From contig CM040745.1 in NCBI GenBank assembly GCA_022829145.1, positions 36,452,841 through 36,516,840 on the forward strand: a DNA stretch of 64,000 nucleotides, written 5' to 3'. The notes beneath the pieces were generated by a model that saw only the letters and a program-made list of their open reading frames with translations, did no database searches and was not told where the DNA came from. The translations under genes and the position numbers were made by a program. Positions 39,428 through 53,000 of this stretch are shown piece after piece; the stretch's first letter is position 1; every line of letters begins with the position of its first letter. The DNA comes from Albula goreensis. Its lineage: Eukaryota; Chordata; Actinopteri; Albuliformes; Albulidae.

Positions 39428-40103
39428 TGGAAGATGTACGTTTCGATGCGGCCTTTGTGGGCCACGTAATGCTAAAAAGGCTGAAGAATCGTCAGAGAGA
39501 TTCCATGAGACATACTATTCAGATAGAGTTCTTCTGTCAGGTGTTTGTTATGGTTTTCATGCAGAGTTCTGATGATGCATATACATTTTCACAGTACTAC
39601 TGTTACACAGTAGTTAATGTTTTAATTGATGTGGTAGGATGTAGAGGCCCTCAGGAAATCCTGTTGTTTGAGTGTGGACATTTTTTCCCTTGTCTTGCAT
39701 GTGCAGTATTTAAACTGAAACATGCAGATTGGATTGTGTCATATTAATCAAAAGCAAAGGTTATGTTTGATGCAGTGTTTCGTAACTGTCGATTTAGTAA
39801 CTGTGGCGCAACATTGAATTTCTGGTTTCGCGAATGCTATATTCTCAAAAGGCACCCTGAAAGGTCACTTCACAACCCAAACCACTGATACCCCACCACT
39901 TCATACCCCAAACTGTTGAAAGGCTGTCTGCTGCACAGCTGTCTGCAATGCAGTTGTACGCTTAAATGCTACGCCGCAGCAATGCAATTTAAATGCTACA
40001 TGGTTGCACCACATCATAACCTGTCGAATTACAGCACTACACGCCCATAAATTCTCACGAATAAAGCAAAACGCCCTCCTGATCAATCATAGTTGCAGTG
40101 TAC

Positions 40104-40482
40104 TTCTTCAACAGCCGTGGCGGCTGGTGAGCTCAAAATGGGAGGAACAAACTTTACTTTTCAAACTGTCATTACGTTCAACCTGTTCCCATTTATCCCC
40201 CTTGATTAACAATCAAGTCAATCAACACCAGCTGACGTAAATAGAGTAAACGGTTACCAATTTCATTTTGTAATCGAATTGCTGTTCTTTGCGAACATTT
40301 TTTTATATCCATGGATGTTTTCAATCTAATAACATCAATTGGTGTTGATTACTCCGTGAATCGTTTGTTTCATTGTAAATCAAGGAGGATAAATGGGAAC
40401 AGGTTGAACATAACGATAGGTATAAAGGTAAAGTTTGTTCCTCCCCTATTTTGAGTTCACCGGCTGCTGCTGTTCAATAGCT
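40104..40482. mobile_element. foldback MITE with arms of about 100 bp
   Basis: The left arm (40104-40204) contains CTCAAAATGGGAGGAACAAA and GTTCAACCTGTTCCCATTTA. The right arm (40381-40482) carries both in inverse orientation (TAAATGGGAACAGGTTGAAC, GTTTGTTCCTCCCCTATTTT). The intervening loop of about 175 bp also has weak inverted similarity around CAACACCA/TGGTGTTG. Confidence 0.85.
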
Positions 40483-43400
40483 ATTTATCACCCGTATACA
40501 TTTCAAAGATAACTGTTTAGTATGTTGCCACAAATTAACTTGTTGTTTTCTGAGGTTTCTCTAATACAGCTGCTTATGTTTGCTTTGTTTTGCCTGTATC
40601 TGTTTGATCATATTCCTGTGTGATGTGTTATTGGGTCCATAAACTTTCATTATCAGACACGGCTTTAGGACTTTAGATAAGTGATATCGTAAAGCCTCGC
40701 TCTCGTCATCACTCCTATTTCCACTTACTGGACAGTTAAGCCATATGTTTGTGTTGGGTTTTATTTTTAGATGCCTGATAAGCCATTCTCTTTATGAAAT
40801 GAACTCAGGCTTCTTACACACACACACATATATATATTGCAATACCAAACACCTACGGTAGTTGTGATACCAAAAATCTGGAGATACATTCTGACTAGTA
40901 TAAAAGTTCCCCTTGTAAATTTCATGTTATACGATTTCTTTTTTATCTGCCTATGTTTGCATATTCCGTATGTGCTGACCAATATGTATGAGTTTGGCTT
41001 TATTGTCTGTTTGTTTTGCTGATTTTCCCCGTTGTTTTGCATACCTGCCATGTTCATTATGTCTGGCACGGCTTCGCTGGTGTGTTTACCTCATCTGCTT
41101 TTGTATGTTCTGTCCATTGTCATGTCACCTTTTCTGTACATACCATGTTCTTTTTGAATGTTGAATTTTTTGAATTCTCTCTGCTGCTATCATGTGGTCT
41201 GCTACGTGTTTAAGCTCTGCGACTTGCATACTAGACTCCCATTTTAAGGACTTGTAGCTTATGTTGGGAATGAACATTACAAGTAAAATTCATTATTTTG
41301 ATTAAAATTATTATTATTACTGACGTGTGTGTACATGTGGTGGCATTCATATGTGAAAAAATCCCAAACTGATCAATACATTAAATGCATTGGAAAGACA
41401 ATGAGGACAACTAGCTAAAGGCCGGTTAGGGAGCCAGTTTTGTTCTGCTGCCTTGGGTCTGTACACAGGCATGTCTGCATGTTTGATGAATATCATCAGT
41501 TGTTATCTCTGATCTGTTCATTTTCTGGTATGGTATCGTTTTCTAAGGAATCATGTTACTTGACTGTTATTGTATCGTACAGTAACATTTTGGAACTGTG
41601 CGTCATTTGTTTTTACAGTATCAGTGTTTTCGCTGTTCTCACCTGTGCGTGTCTTCTTTCGAAAGCTCAAATGGCTTTTACATTACAATGAAGCCAACAT
41701 CATCAAATTAGCTTTTACATTTGCGGTAGAAGTCTGGAACCCGTTCAGTCCAAAAACAACCTACAGCAGAAAGGTGTGTTGGGTTTTCACACCTGTCTTG
41801 TCCTGAGGAATGCAGTTCTGTTGATGGGAAATCACATGATTCATCAAATCTATTGCTCTGAATTTCTCTCCAGGGGAATTCCATTTCAGTGAGCACATAC
41901 GTTCATATCATGTATCATTATTATTTTTCATCTTAACTCTTTAAATCAACAATCTGTCCTCAGTCTCACAAGGTCATCTTCTTTACACATCCACGTCCGA
42001 CCCAACCTCTGAGACGATCTTAGATTTAGACAGATAGATAAGCTTCATGTCATGACATAACTTTGTTGTCTAACAGCAACAATAAAACTGAAAGCTGTTA
42101 GAAAATTGTTACAAAAACTACCAAGAGCTGAAAGAAGAAAAACGAAATGTTCCAACGCAGGAAACTCTTAGCACCTTCCTTTTGATAGCACTCTCTACAG
42201 TATGCTTTGTGCTCATAAATTAATCTTCAAAAATTCATTCATTTATCTCTTCTCCCTTGTGTAGTTTCTTCCCCTTCAGCTGCAAGGCTGCAAGCCATTC
42301 TGCTAGCAAGGAAATTGGGTTTTCATCGGCCGGGAGCAGTGAACAGGAAAAGCCTGGTTTTCCTGTTACATGAATTACTTCCAGCGAACTTCCTATGCAG
42401 CACACTAACGCTACATTATTTCTTCCTGGATTGGCAGAGTGATCTAATTAATATGTCCGCTAAAAGTGGCACCTTTCTCGTAGCAAAAGGGAAGTAAATG
42501 GGTGGGGGGAGGGATATATTCTACAACCGCACACAGCAGTCTCACTTCTGTATAGCATAGATTTCACAACACTTCCCTGAGGCTGGAAAACTTCTTTTTT
42601 TTTTTTGGAGGGTGGGGATGGGGGGGTGGATGTCACTTTTATCATGCATTTATTTGACATCAATCTGAATTCACCTAATTCCTCTTTGTGGAAACAATGC
42701 TCTGCTTTGCCCTATGACAGTTGGTCCTCTCGGTCACATGAATAAAATGATTGATATATATGCTGAGGCATGGCCTGTTTTCAGAAATGCATAAGAAATA
42801 CAGAGTGCAAGCCCTTGCATGCATAACCGATTTAGCACGAAGAGCACGTTAGCGATTGAAACTGCAGGGCTGTCGCTCATGCTCTGACACACCGTGAATT
42901 TAATCACGTTTCTGTAAAGGCCTGTCCTCTTTCAGGAGCAGGACCCTGTACTGTGGACTCCTTGCCCAGCTGGCGGGCCAGGGTTTCGCAAGCTCAACAG
43001 GAACGGGAACTTGGTTATTTGTGGAGGGAGCCATTTCCTGAAGGCTGTAATGGAAGGGGCAGGGGGTTGAGTGGGGGCAGGAAGATATTATGAGCTGTTG
43101 AGGTCAACTAATCGGAAACTGTCTAGTATCCTCCTCTTGCTGGGCTGGGAAACATTGAGCCGCTGGGAAAGAGTTGATCACCGCGCAGTGCCAAACTCCT
43201 TCCCCTTTGTCTCGGCTGTTCTCAGGAAGCAACCAGTCTAACGGTCTATCTGTCTGTCTGCCTATAAGGTAACAGCCAGCGCTCATACATTCTCAGCACC
43301 ACAACAACAACAAAAATCGAAAAAAAAAAAAAAACACACATTAATTGAAACCAACAAAATCTATCAAAATAGAGTCATTATTTGTATCTAATATCCCTGA

Positions 43401-46109
43401 TGTCTGACTTGATATATAAAATCATATTTTTCAAATTAATTCCCACAAAGGTTTTTATCTAAAGTTAAGGCATTTCGGCAAATTGCCTTGATACTTGCCC
43501 TTCACACGAGTGACAACAACAAAGTCATGTGAAATATAAGTGACTGAATCCCGAGCTGAAAGTCTCAGTAGTGAAAGCTTTCTAGGAATAGCATGATATC
43601 ATGTTTATTGCTAGACTCAAAGGACAAACAACACGCATTGTAACAACCTGGACTTTAGCCCTAATAATTTCTGAAGGGCATGGTAGTGTAATCGAAATTG
43701 AGAATAACAGTACAAAGTGTTAAATTCCCTTCCTGACTGTACTGCTACATAAATACAAGCCCGCGGAACTGTGTGTTCCGAGGATTCACGGGGCAGGGAA
43801 GCTTTGGAAAGGTTTGATGTTGATCTGCTCCGATGCTTGGCACTATTTTTTTCCTTGGGCAGGAATGAGAGTAGGAATGCGCTGTACTGCCGTTGTGCTC
43901 TTTTCAAACTAAGAGAAAAAAATACACTGTTGGGGGGGAAAAATGTGAGATATTTTCATGACCTTGGAGAATATATTATCCATTTACTGGTTTTGAGATG
44001 GGTCCTAAGGAAGCAAACATCAGAGACGTCACACACCGTCTGGATTAAACTAGATTAAACAAAAATTTTAGAGTAAAAACACACATAAATGACTTTAAAT
44101 ATCGATGAACTGAGACCTGCCCCTCCCCCCTTCCTAGATTGACATAAAATTAAAAAATGGTACAGCAAAATCATTTCCGAATGTAATGGAGTAAATATTT
44201 ATGGCACCGGAAAGATGTTTTTCGTGTGCCCTTTTTTTACAGGGGTTTTAGGTTTTCTTTAGTCTATTTCCTGGGTTTATAATGGATTTATCATACATGC
44301 TTAAAAGGAATCCAATCAGGATAGGATGGTGAATGCCATAGGGGGTTGGGAGGGACATAAAATGCACCTTATTTGGGTTCAGGGGGGTCCATGAAAGTAG
44401 CATTTGTAAATGCAAGAGGCAGGCATGTTCGATGTACGGCTCTGTTGTGATGGATTAAATTGTGAATGATTGTAAAAACAGAGGCCCTGCTTCCTCTTGT
44501 TCCAGTGTGTTACCTCATAGTATTGCATAACCCCATCTGCGAGCATTGTAAAGGAGCCAGCTCCCTTTGCTTTATCCAGACTGTCTCTCTCCACATTTAC
44601 TAAGCGTAACATTAAACTAAGCCGAAATAAGTCTGTACCATAACCAAAAAGACCGACCAAAAAAATAGGAGAGTGCATTCACAAAGAGCACTATGACTGA
44701 AGACATGGTGGTGCTAGTGCATTCTGGGATTTCCCAGGGAGGTCATTGAGGTCAGACGTTTCTTTGGAGAACCGGGAAAAGATTCAGTACCAAAATAGCC
44801 CGCCACTGACATTTGGAGCAGGGCATGGGAATTGGGAGGGTGAAGAGGGGGGTGCTGGTGGTTGTGGTCAGGTGGGGTCATGTACAAGGTGACTACGTTC
44901 CACAGCCTGGTCTTAGCAGTAGCCTCGACGCACAAGAACACCAGATCTCAGCTGAAAGAAAAACAGTGTTCACAGAGGCTGTTTTATTTGTGACGGCTCC
45001 TTATAACTGCTGAGTGAACCCAGCAACCCAACCGAAGGATAATCCAATCATGTTCCAGTTTTGCCACAAAACAACATAAACTTTTATTCATTCACTCCAA
45101 GAGAGTTCTCACATTGATCCATGTAGGTCATCCTAGTGTTTGCAAAATACATTCAGGCCTTAATGGTCCTCCAAGTTCCCCTTGCTACATATTTGTATGT
45201 GCTTGCTGGAGCAGTATATGATTTATCTTAAGATAAACAGTATATTAATGTAACAAGTAATAATAATATTAAATAAGAACTACTGAACAGCTACAATAAC
45301 AAAATAGAAAGTCAGTCAAGGTCAACCTATTCTATTGCTTAAAATTGTTTTCTGAGACGTTTGACATGCAGCTTGCAGCAACACGCAGATGTGTTGTTTT
45401 AGTTATTACGTTGAAACAATTCTCTCGTTTTTCTTTCCAGCCTATTTGAAATAGCTTGTGCCATGTCACCACTTTACCACCCACACAAAGAGCACCATAG
45501 CCAAAGTAAATGCAGTCCTTCAATGAACTCAGCTATGACTTTTTTCATTCTTCATGCAACACAGAACTGCATTACGGCAACGCACTGATTGGATGACGTG
45601 TGTTTATGTCACGTCGAAAACAAGCAGTGCATTGTGGGTATTGCTGGGTGGAACTCTTCCAGTTGTAACTGAAGGTTGCTTTAAACATTCTCTACCTCTT
45701 TTGGTGTAAAACTAGTTATTTCCAGAGACTGCCAAGTCTCTGTCATTGTTGTCTAAAGACATGAGCACTCGAACCTGTGACTACAGACTCCAGACTGTGC
45801 TTGTGGTGAAAGCCTCTACTGTCTGAGTCACTTTGAGAGCCCTCTCTTTTTTTTTTTCCATTTTCGTGTTTTGAATGCCATCGGGGAAACTAAGCAGAGT
45901 ACCGCTTTCACACTGCGGGGTGCCCGCCAGACTGCCTGCACTTAAGACTACCCAGGTGAGTTTCGTCCTTGAAGGCTTGACGGGCAAGACCTTGTTCTGC
46001 TCGTAATGACAGCCCCAGGAAACACAACAAAAAGAGGAGGGGGGCACGGCCGAAGAGGGTGGAGGTGTAAGTCCTCACCCACTGTTGTGACTCACTAAGA
46101 CACCGGCAG

Positions 46110-46110
<1 letters not shown>

Positions 46111-46160
<50 letters not shown>
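46111..46160. repeat. (TG)n microsatellite
   Basis: An uninterrupted TG run of 25 units, the longest in the window. Confidence 0.97.
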
Positions 46161-46161
<1 letters not shown>

Positions 46162-47864
46162 AAGGGATCGGAGTTTTACTTTGGTTTTAATCATGCTCCA
46201 CAAAATCACACTAAGCCTGCAGTCCCCGTTGCTCCATAGAGTACCTCCCGTTGCTTTGGAGGTACTGTATGTCCATATGCCCAATTTTTTTGTCATACAG
46301 TAGAATAATCATTTATCGTAACAGAATAATAGTATGTTTTATGAAGCATTTGAGGAAGTGTGTTTGCACAGGAGATATTAAGATGGATATCTTCAGTCCA
46401 AGGAGCAGCAGTTTAATCCCACAAAGGGACGTCTTTCACATTTCACACTTCTGTCTGTCACACTAACTGTATCCGTTCCAGGCCATGACATCATCCCTGC
46501 CATCTGTGGTTTAAGGGGGAGCGCAGTCGCTCTCTCTCACCCCTGGGAGTAGGGTCTGATGGAGACACCCCACTCCCCCTCCCGCCCCATTTCCCCTGCC
46601 TCCCACAGAAACATCTACCTCTTAGTGAAGCAGCTTCTGGCCACCTGCCTCCAATTGGCCGGCGATGCTACCATAGATGGGCAGGGATGAGCCATTATTT
46701 CCCTCTCTCCTGCTGTCATGGCGATGAATCCCATCTCTGCAACGGTTCCCATTTGATGCATCCCCATATTTGGCAGGGGGGCAGGCATTTACCTGGATAT
46801 CACGTATAATATATACTCTGCTCTCTGCTCACTCAGTCGCTGAGGGAGAAGCCACACCCTGCTATTGTAACTTAATACCCTCACAGATTTCCGGAAACAT
46901 CTAATTTCCTGGAGCAGTCATGGATCTTTGCCGATTGAGAGCAGCGTCTCCCTTAGGGCTGGGTAATATTTCTCTGACTTTCCACATGCTCTCAGTAAAC
47001 AGGTTCATTGTTGATAAGGACGGGTTGCCTTCAGGCCTATGTTCTGCCAAAAAACAACTTGCGAAAGCCAAGAACTGATGCCTTCAAGGTAGTTTATAAA
47101 TTTGTACATACAAATTTCACAAATTATCCATTCAAAGAGCGGGATATTTACTGAAGAAATTCAGATTACCGTGACTGAGTATGACTGAGTTCAGTCAAAC
47201 AATGGCATGGTTCCATCTTGGGAATAGACTCCATAACCTTTGAGTTATAAAGCTGTATCCTTTGCCTACATGCTGAATTTTAACACGGGGACACACATAG
47301 TGTGCCAGTTTCAAAAGCTACTGTCCAAAGTAACCTGTTATAGAGTGTGAGCTTTCATTCTAATTACAGGCCACGCAAAATCCCACCCCTTTTTCACCCC
47401 TAAGCAGTCCTGGCCAATCACTGTGGAAAGCGAGCGCTGGCCTCAGAACCTTGGATTCGGAAAGTTGCCGCTTGCTCATTTGGCGTCACGCAGCGTCATA
47501 CAGCATCGGAAAGCCTAAAGCGACGTTCCGACGTTCCAGCAGAACTTTGCTCAGAGGAAGCTGTGGCCTTCAACCTTAAGCATCGCTGCCTTTTGCCTTT
47601 TGTCCAGGGTGGACAAATATAACCAGGTCCGAAGGTGAGTGCACCAAAAGAAAGCAAGTGCGCAGCATGTTCAGGTAAAAAAGGTATGCTCAGGTGTGTA
47701 CTTCTGTTGTCTTGTCAGGTATGTGAGTGATGATGCACAGCAATCTCACCCCAACCTCCCACACCCTACCCCCTTTCTCCTGCTGTATTAACCCCCTTCT
47801 AATTCACATGAATGGAGAGAAAGAAAATCCAGATTCACACAATGGCTTTCTTAAATAATTTTCT

Positions 47865-47870
47865 TTTATT
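47865..47870 (-). promoter_or_regulatory. irs2: irs2 polyadenylation signal AATAAA
   Basis: TTTATT on the plus strand reads AATAAA on the minus strand. About 20 nt further along the minus strand comes a CA dinucleotide, followed by a GU-rich stretch (TTGTGTGAATCTGG). This is the usual arrangement for a cleavage site, and it lies at the end of the AT-rich UTR-like sequence. Confidence 0.65.
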
Positions 47871-49424
47871 GCATGTGCTATCCATAATCAGTACAGACAA
47901 AAAGCAATACTTTACTACACTAGTTTAAATTATTATTTTATGTAGCATCACAAATAACAGTTTATGAAGTATATACAATGGAAGACACAGCTAGATCAGT
48001 CAGGCTTCATAATATTCAACCTTTTGATATTTAGAAACAATAGATACATACTCAAGGAGGGAAACACTGATCATTTTTTAGGCTCCGATTGCAAAAAAAA
48101 AATTTAAGAAACAGCAAAAATTAATACAATATTTATACATTTGGTTCCATTCTGTAAACTAAGTTGTTTTTTATGTAAATATTGCATATGCTGTTGATGA
48201 ATTGTACCTATGTAGCAAGATTTACTCTAATATCAAGTATTGTATTTTTTTTCTTTTCATTTTTTTATATTACAACATTGTGAGAAAATATTTTCTTAGT
48301 GGCATTCCATCGAATAGAGTACAGACTGTGCAAGTCTATTCCAGACCGAACTATTGCATCAAGCGCGTACCTTAATTAGTGCTATAGTTGTTTTGGGGAT
48401 TTTTATTCAAACACATATTTACAATAAATGACTTAAGTTATAAACAAAGTTTAAATGACCGGTGCACTTAAACTTGTTTTTAGTTGTATACTCTGTCTTT
48501 GTACACTATGTACAGCATTGGGAAATTTTGAGCTCAGACCAGCAGGTCAGACACATTCGTTCAATCGATTTAATTTATTTTTTTTTACGTTTCCTCACTC
48601 GTATCTCCAGTGGTGAACACTGAATGCTTTACATTCAAACTTGTCTTGTGTGTTGTGCAAGACTGTTGTGTGACGGTGTATATGGGCGAGTTCTAGACTA
48701 CCAGTGATGAAGCAATTTTAACAGCTTCACACCCCCTCCCCTTCCATAATGCGCATCCCTGAAATCACCTTTGGTGAGTTCCGCCACAGCTCAGCATATC
48801 AGTTGTTCCACTGTTGTGCCTTTCGGCCAATCACATTTGGCCAGAGGCTCAACGGTTGAAAGTCAGATGAATTTAACTACATGCCCATGCACATGAGTGG
48901 GGGGAAGGGGAACTCTAACATTGCAGGGACGGGCAGCTGTGGGCACTGATGGGATAACCGGAGGATTATGGGTGATGAAGGTCAAAGGTTTAAGTGTATC
49001 AACGTGCTTAAGATGAAAAGCCGATGCTTTACTCGTTCCCCGGTAAAGATGTGCTGTTGAATCAATGAAGGAGCACACCGGGACTTTCCGATGCTTCTAT
49101 TCAAATGAATCTCCATTCCCCTCAGTGCACCACACACGCCTTTTCTAAGGAGCCTTTTTTGCATATGAATTTATACATATATATCATTATTTTTAATCTA
49201 ATCTTAAATGTGACCTTTAATATAATAATCATTATCAAAATAAATTAAAGATTTGTGAAAAAAAATTATATTACAAAAGTAAATTCAACTTCTCAAGTTG
49301 CCTCTGTCGAAAGTGAACGATGCTTCCACGTACTGTTTTCAGACACATTCAGATTTTGTGAAAATGGTGCGTCTTTGATTTTCTTTGAGTGTAGGTCCAA
49401 AATAAACATCTTTAAGTAAGAATA

Positions 49425-50001
49425 CAGTGGGGTCAAAAGTGTGGGTCCACTAAAGAAGTAACTTGTTTTTTTCGTTTATCAAAAGCTAACACAGATGTTC
49501 AATCAAAGTATATTTCTTTCTCCAGTATTTATTCAAAATTTCAGGGTGTTCCTTCTTCCTTGAAATATTGGGTGGCGTTCTCCCCTATTAAGATATCAGA
49601 TTGATATCCTGGTCTCCGGATGGTTTTAGTCACTCTTGCTGGTCTTACTTTGGCCAAAAATGATTTGGTTTGTCAAAATCGCTCTAGTGTGTGTCGTACT
49701 GCCCCTTAGAAACTTTCAATTTAGCTGCAATTTTGTGCAGGTATAGTTTTTTTTTTCGACACTTCAACATCTTGGCCCCAAACTGCTTTTCTAAGCATTT
49801 TTCTCATTGTTATGAAAAACTGGAAATATTTTTTCAACAGAGGTCCTTTTTCAAAGAAAAATCACCAGTAGGAGAGACAATAACACATAGAGGATCATAT
49901 TAACTTAGCATTAGTCACAAAAGCACAAATTACAGTTTTAGGAGGATGTGTTAATATTTGAATGAAATATATAGCATGACTCAGACTTTTGGACCCCACT
50001 G
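49425..50001. mobile_element. Tc1/mariner-type MITE inside the irs2 3' UTR
   Basis: The left end CAGTGGGGTCAAAAGTGTGG faces the inverted right end CAGTGGGGTCCAAAAGTCTG, with TA dinucleotides immediately outside both (49423-49424 and 50002-50003). The inverted repeats and TA target duplication fit the Tc1/mariner superfamily. The 577-bp interior has no transposase frame. The insertion lies within the inferred exon 2. Confidence 0.85.
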
Positions 50002-53000
50002 TACTTATGAAAAAGTTAATAAGGCTTCTGATTGGTAATATGACACATTCAGCATTGAATATTGATGGAATATTTCATATGTTCAGTATGCAAGTCAATA
50101 AACCTGGCGATTCCTCTGAGGTAGGTCTCAAGTGAACTTGTAACTGAATATTTTGTAGATGGAAATGGAGTTCCACCTCTCTGAGGAGGAGGCTGCGAAA
50201 ATAACCACTTTACACCCATGTCTGTGCACACGTACTCGCATATTTGTACCTCTGTATGACCGATGAGCAGCAGGTATTGATCACAGGTTTTGTGAATGAG
50301 GTTTAACTGGCCACACACAGTCCAAATCTCCAACGATGGAAGTGGAAATAATATAACGTTAACATGAAGAAAGATACATACTGTATCTACCTGTATTGGT
50401 CTATCGTACAGTTGTGTGATTGTATACAGGGTTGAGCAGCACAATGGTTCCTGATCAGAGAATTTGTGGGAGGAGAGTTGTCACGGTGATGGTTCTGGAG
50501 GCGTGGTCTCGAGGTCATCAGCTACACCTGATTCAGCTGCCCGCGGGGGTCGGGCGGTCCTCCGAAAAGCTGACCAAGCGACTGCGCTCAGGTGAGGAGG
50601 TGGAGGATGGGTCCACTGTTTACTCTAGAAAAGAAGGACAGCAAAGACCACAGTTACACACGACTCTCACTGCACTATGACATATCAACAGCACCCCTGT
50701 GATTGGACAGTGTGTCCCCCTCTCCCCCCCACCCCTCGTCGCCATGCCTACACAGGAATTAAGGGGAAACACTGGAGACGGTCTCTCCCTTGGTGTGACC
50801 ACCTGTGTTTTCCCACCTCTGCGTGAGTCTGAGTCGCTGTTTTATGAGGTTGCCATGGGAACGGGATAGGGCGTGTAATGTGGGCTCATTTAACACGGGC
50901 GACCGATGGTGCCTAAGTGGAGAAAAACAATATTCTCCAATGCACCCACTCACCAGAGTGGTTTCCACCGTCTGCACACCGCCACTCAAAAAAAAACATG
51001 TCTGAAGAGCCGCCTCCCTGGTTGTTATTGTAATTACATATGTCCCAGTAATGCATATAATTGTGTGTTTTACATAAAAGTATCCCCTGAAAGGATCAGT
51101 TTTCAACAGCGCGCACGTGCCCGCTGCCTGCTAAGGTGCCAGTCAAGAGCGCTAACACTCTCCAGGGAGATGGAGGGCCTGACCTTTTGCCCTTTTGTAC
51201 TTGTTTGCGCCTGTTTGATTTGCATAAGGAGGCCCTCCTTCGGAGCGGAAGTCGGCTGGGTAAACCGCTTCCAGGCCAGTCACTGCCGGCATCTCTCTGT
51301 GCACTCTGTTATAGAGAACAAGAGATGTTTTCACAGGGCCGAACCCTGAGCTGCTCACTCCACAAACCCTCAATTTAACGCCTTCGGCTTTCTCCCACAG
51401 TGTAATCATTGTCTCTGGCTGGCTTATTTTCAAATTCAAATGAGTTATTTTTCTGGACCCGAGCACTATGTAAAGCGTGTTATTGCACAGGAAGATTTTT
51501 GTTGGAAACGGACCCACAGCGGATCAGAATGGCTCCGAACGAGAGGCAAAGGTCAACCCGCTGCGCTAGCCCGCGGCACTCAAAGCTACTTGGAGTGCAT
51601 GTGAGGTTGTTCTGGGTTACCAGTAAAACGCATTATTTCCTGTTAGCTGCCACACACGCAAATGCAAATGTTTTACCCTTGCATGCTAAAGAAGTAGCCC
51701 TTCTAATTCAATAGAAATTAGGCTGTGTGTATTTTAAGTACAGTGCTAGCCAGCCACGAGAGTGGTGACCCAGGGTGGTCTTTGAAACAGTCGATTTCTC
51801 ATGATACTAAGCTCACAGAATGAAAAGGAATACGATGCATACTTCCATCCACTGGGCTCAGCATACGTTCAAAAACAACAACTACAACACCCCTAATGCT
51901 CTGCTGCAACACGATGTTCCTTCCTGCATGGCATATTCAACCCCTGTACGGTCTTTTAACCATGGCTGCACTGCCCCACTCTCTCGCCAGAAATCAGCGA
52001 GACGGACCCAACTAAATTAACCGGCTAATCGCATCAAGAGGCTGACCCAGTTCGGAAAACATCCCACCGTAAATTGTGTTGGGAATTTGAAAAGTAATGG
52101 CAACAAACCGCCATTGATTACCTTGTTAATGTAACTAGAGCAGGACAGTGTGTGTTCACTGTGTACATTCACATGTTACTATAAATAGCCTTTACCCTAA
52201 ATACTCATATATTACTGTAACCAGCCTTCCCCCTCAGTGTTTGTCAATCGCTATGCTTGCCTTTAGCCTTTACACTCATATGTTACTATAACCAGCCTTT
52301 AGCCTTTAGCATCAGGAAGAGAGGGCAGAGGAATGGCAGAGATGAGGCATTCCTGTTCGAGAGTGTTGCCTTTATGCTGCTCCTCTCAGGAGCGAATAGA
52401 TGTACATCTATGATGTGCGCACATCTGAACAAATGCTCGTTTCCCGGGTGACCGACGCTTAGAAAGCAGCAGGTATCTGCTAGCATTCACACATGCAGAG
52501 TAAGTGGGCTGCTTCCCTTTGAATGATAACATTGGTGTTGGGGAATCACAGGTCTGATTAAGCAGAGTGAACCTGGGCTGCCCCTATATCCCACTCCGCT
52601 GAGGGGTAAGAAAGAGAAATGAGGGATAAGAGAATAAGATGAGGTCACGGGGCAATCTGGATGGACCCTGACTGGTCCCAGCTGGTCGGGAAATACATTG
52701 GTACAGGAGTCTGTTAGCCACTCAAAAGGCATTACTCCCTCACCTCCCCCCATGGGGATGGGGGGGGGGCAACTCACGAGCCTTCAGCCTCTCCCAGGTC
52801 TTCCTCGAAGTTCGACCGTAAAGGAGAAGAATCACGGAGGTGCGGTTCAATCAGACTCAGACTGTTTTGTAACGGCAGGTCTTTCTCAACATTCGGCGGT
52901 AATTTCACAGCTTGGCTGACCCCGCCACACCCTCCCGACTCCCCTCCAACCGCCGTCAGCGGGATGCCGTGAGGTAAGACACGGACCGGACTGCTACGCG

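Larger units (their letters stand above)
36546..47847. other. intergenic DNA between the converging gene ends
   Basis: No coding exon recognised. It contains an inverted CAGCTAAC element (37936), a diverged tandem duplication (39127-39427), a foldback element (40104-40482), a long TG microsatellite (46111), and unique segments at 44400-44610 and 46620-46910 that look constrained but have no identified function. Confidence 0.6.
47848..50624 (-). other. irs2: irs2 terminal exon 2: last codon, stop and 3' UTR
   Basis: On the minus strand the sequence upstream of 50624 is a pyrimidine-rich tract ending TTCTTTTCTAG, with a plausible branch point (GTGTAAC) about 30 nt earlier. The exon then begins AG TAA. 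Joined to exon 1, which ends in phase 1 (AAA G), this reads Lys-Glu-stop. That agrees with the family, in which IRS2 ends in -VKE and a second exon carries almost only 3' UTR. The stop is at 50622-50620. The UTR runs about 2.77 kb through AT-rich sequence to an AATAAA at 47870-47865, so cleavage is expected near 47848. It contains a 577-bp MITE and three Pumilio-type UGUANAUA motifs. The exon is inferred from splice logic and not confirmed by transcript data. Confidence 0.72.

Noticed and set aside
49270-49325. Alternative irs2 exon 2 at a minus-strand TTTCGACAG|AGGCAACTTGA near 49310
   Set aside because: It would add EAT before a stop, departing from the family's -VKE end, and its pyrimidine tract is weaker than that at 50625.
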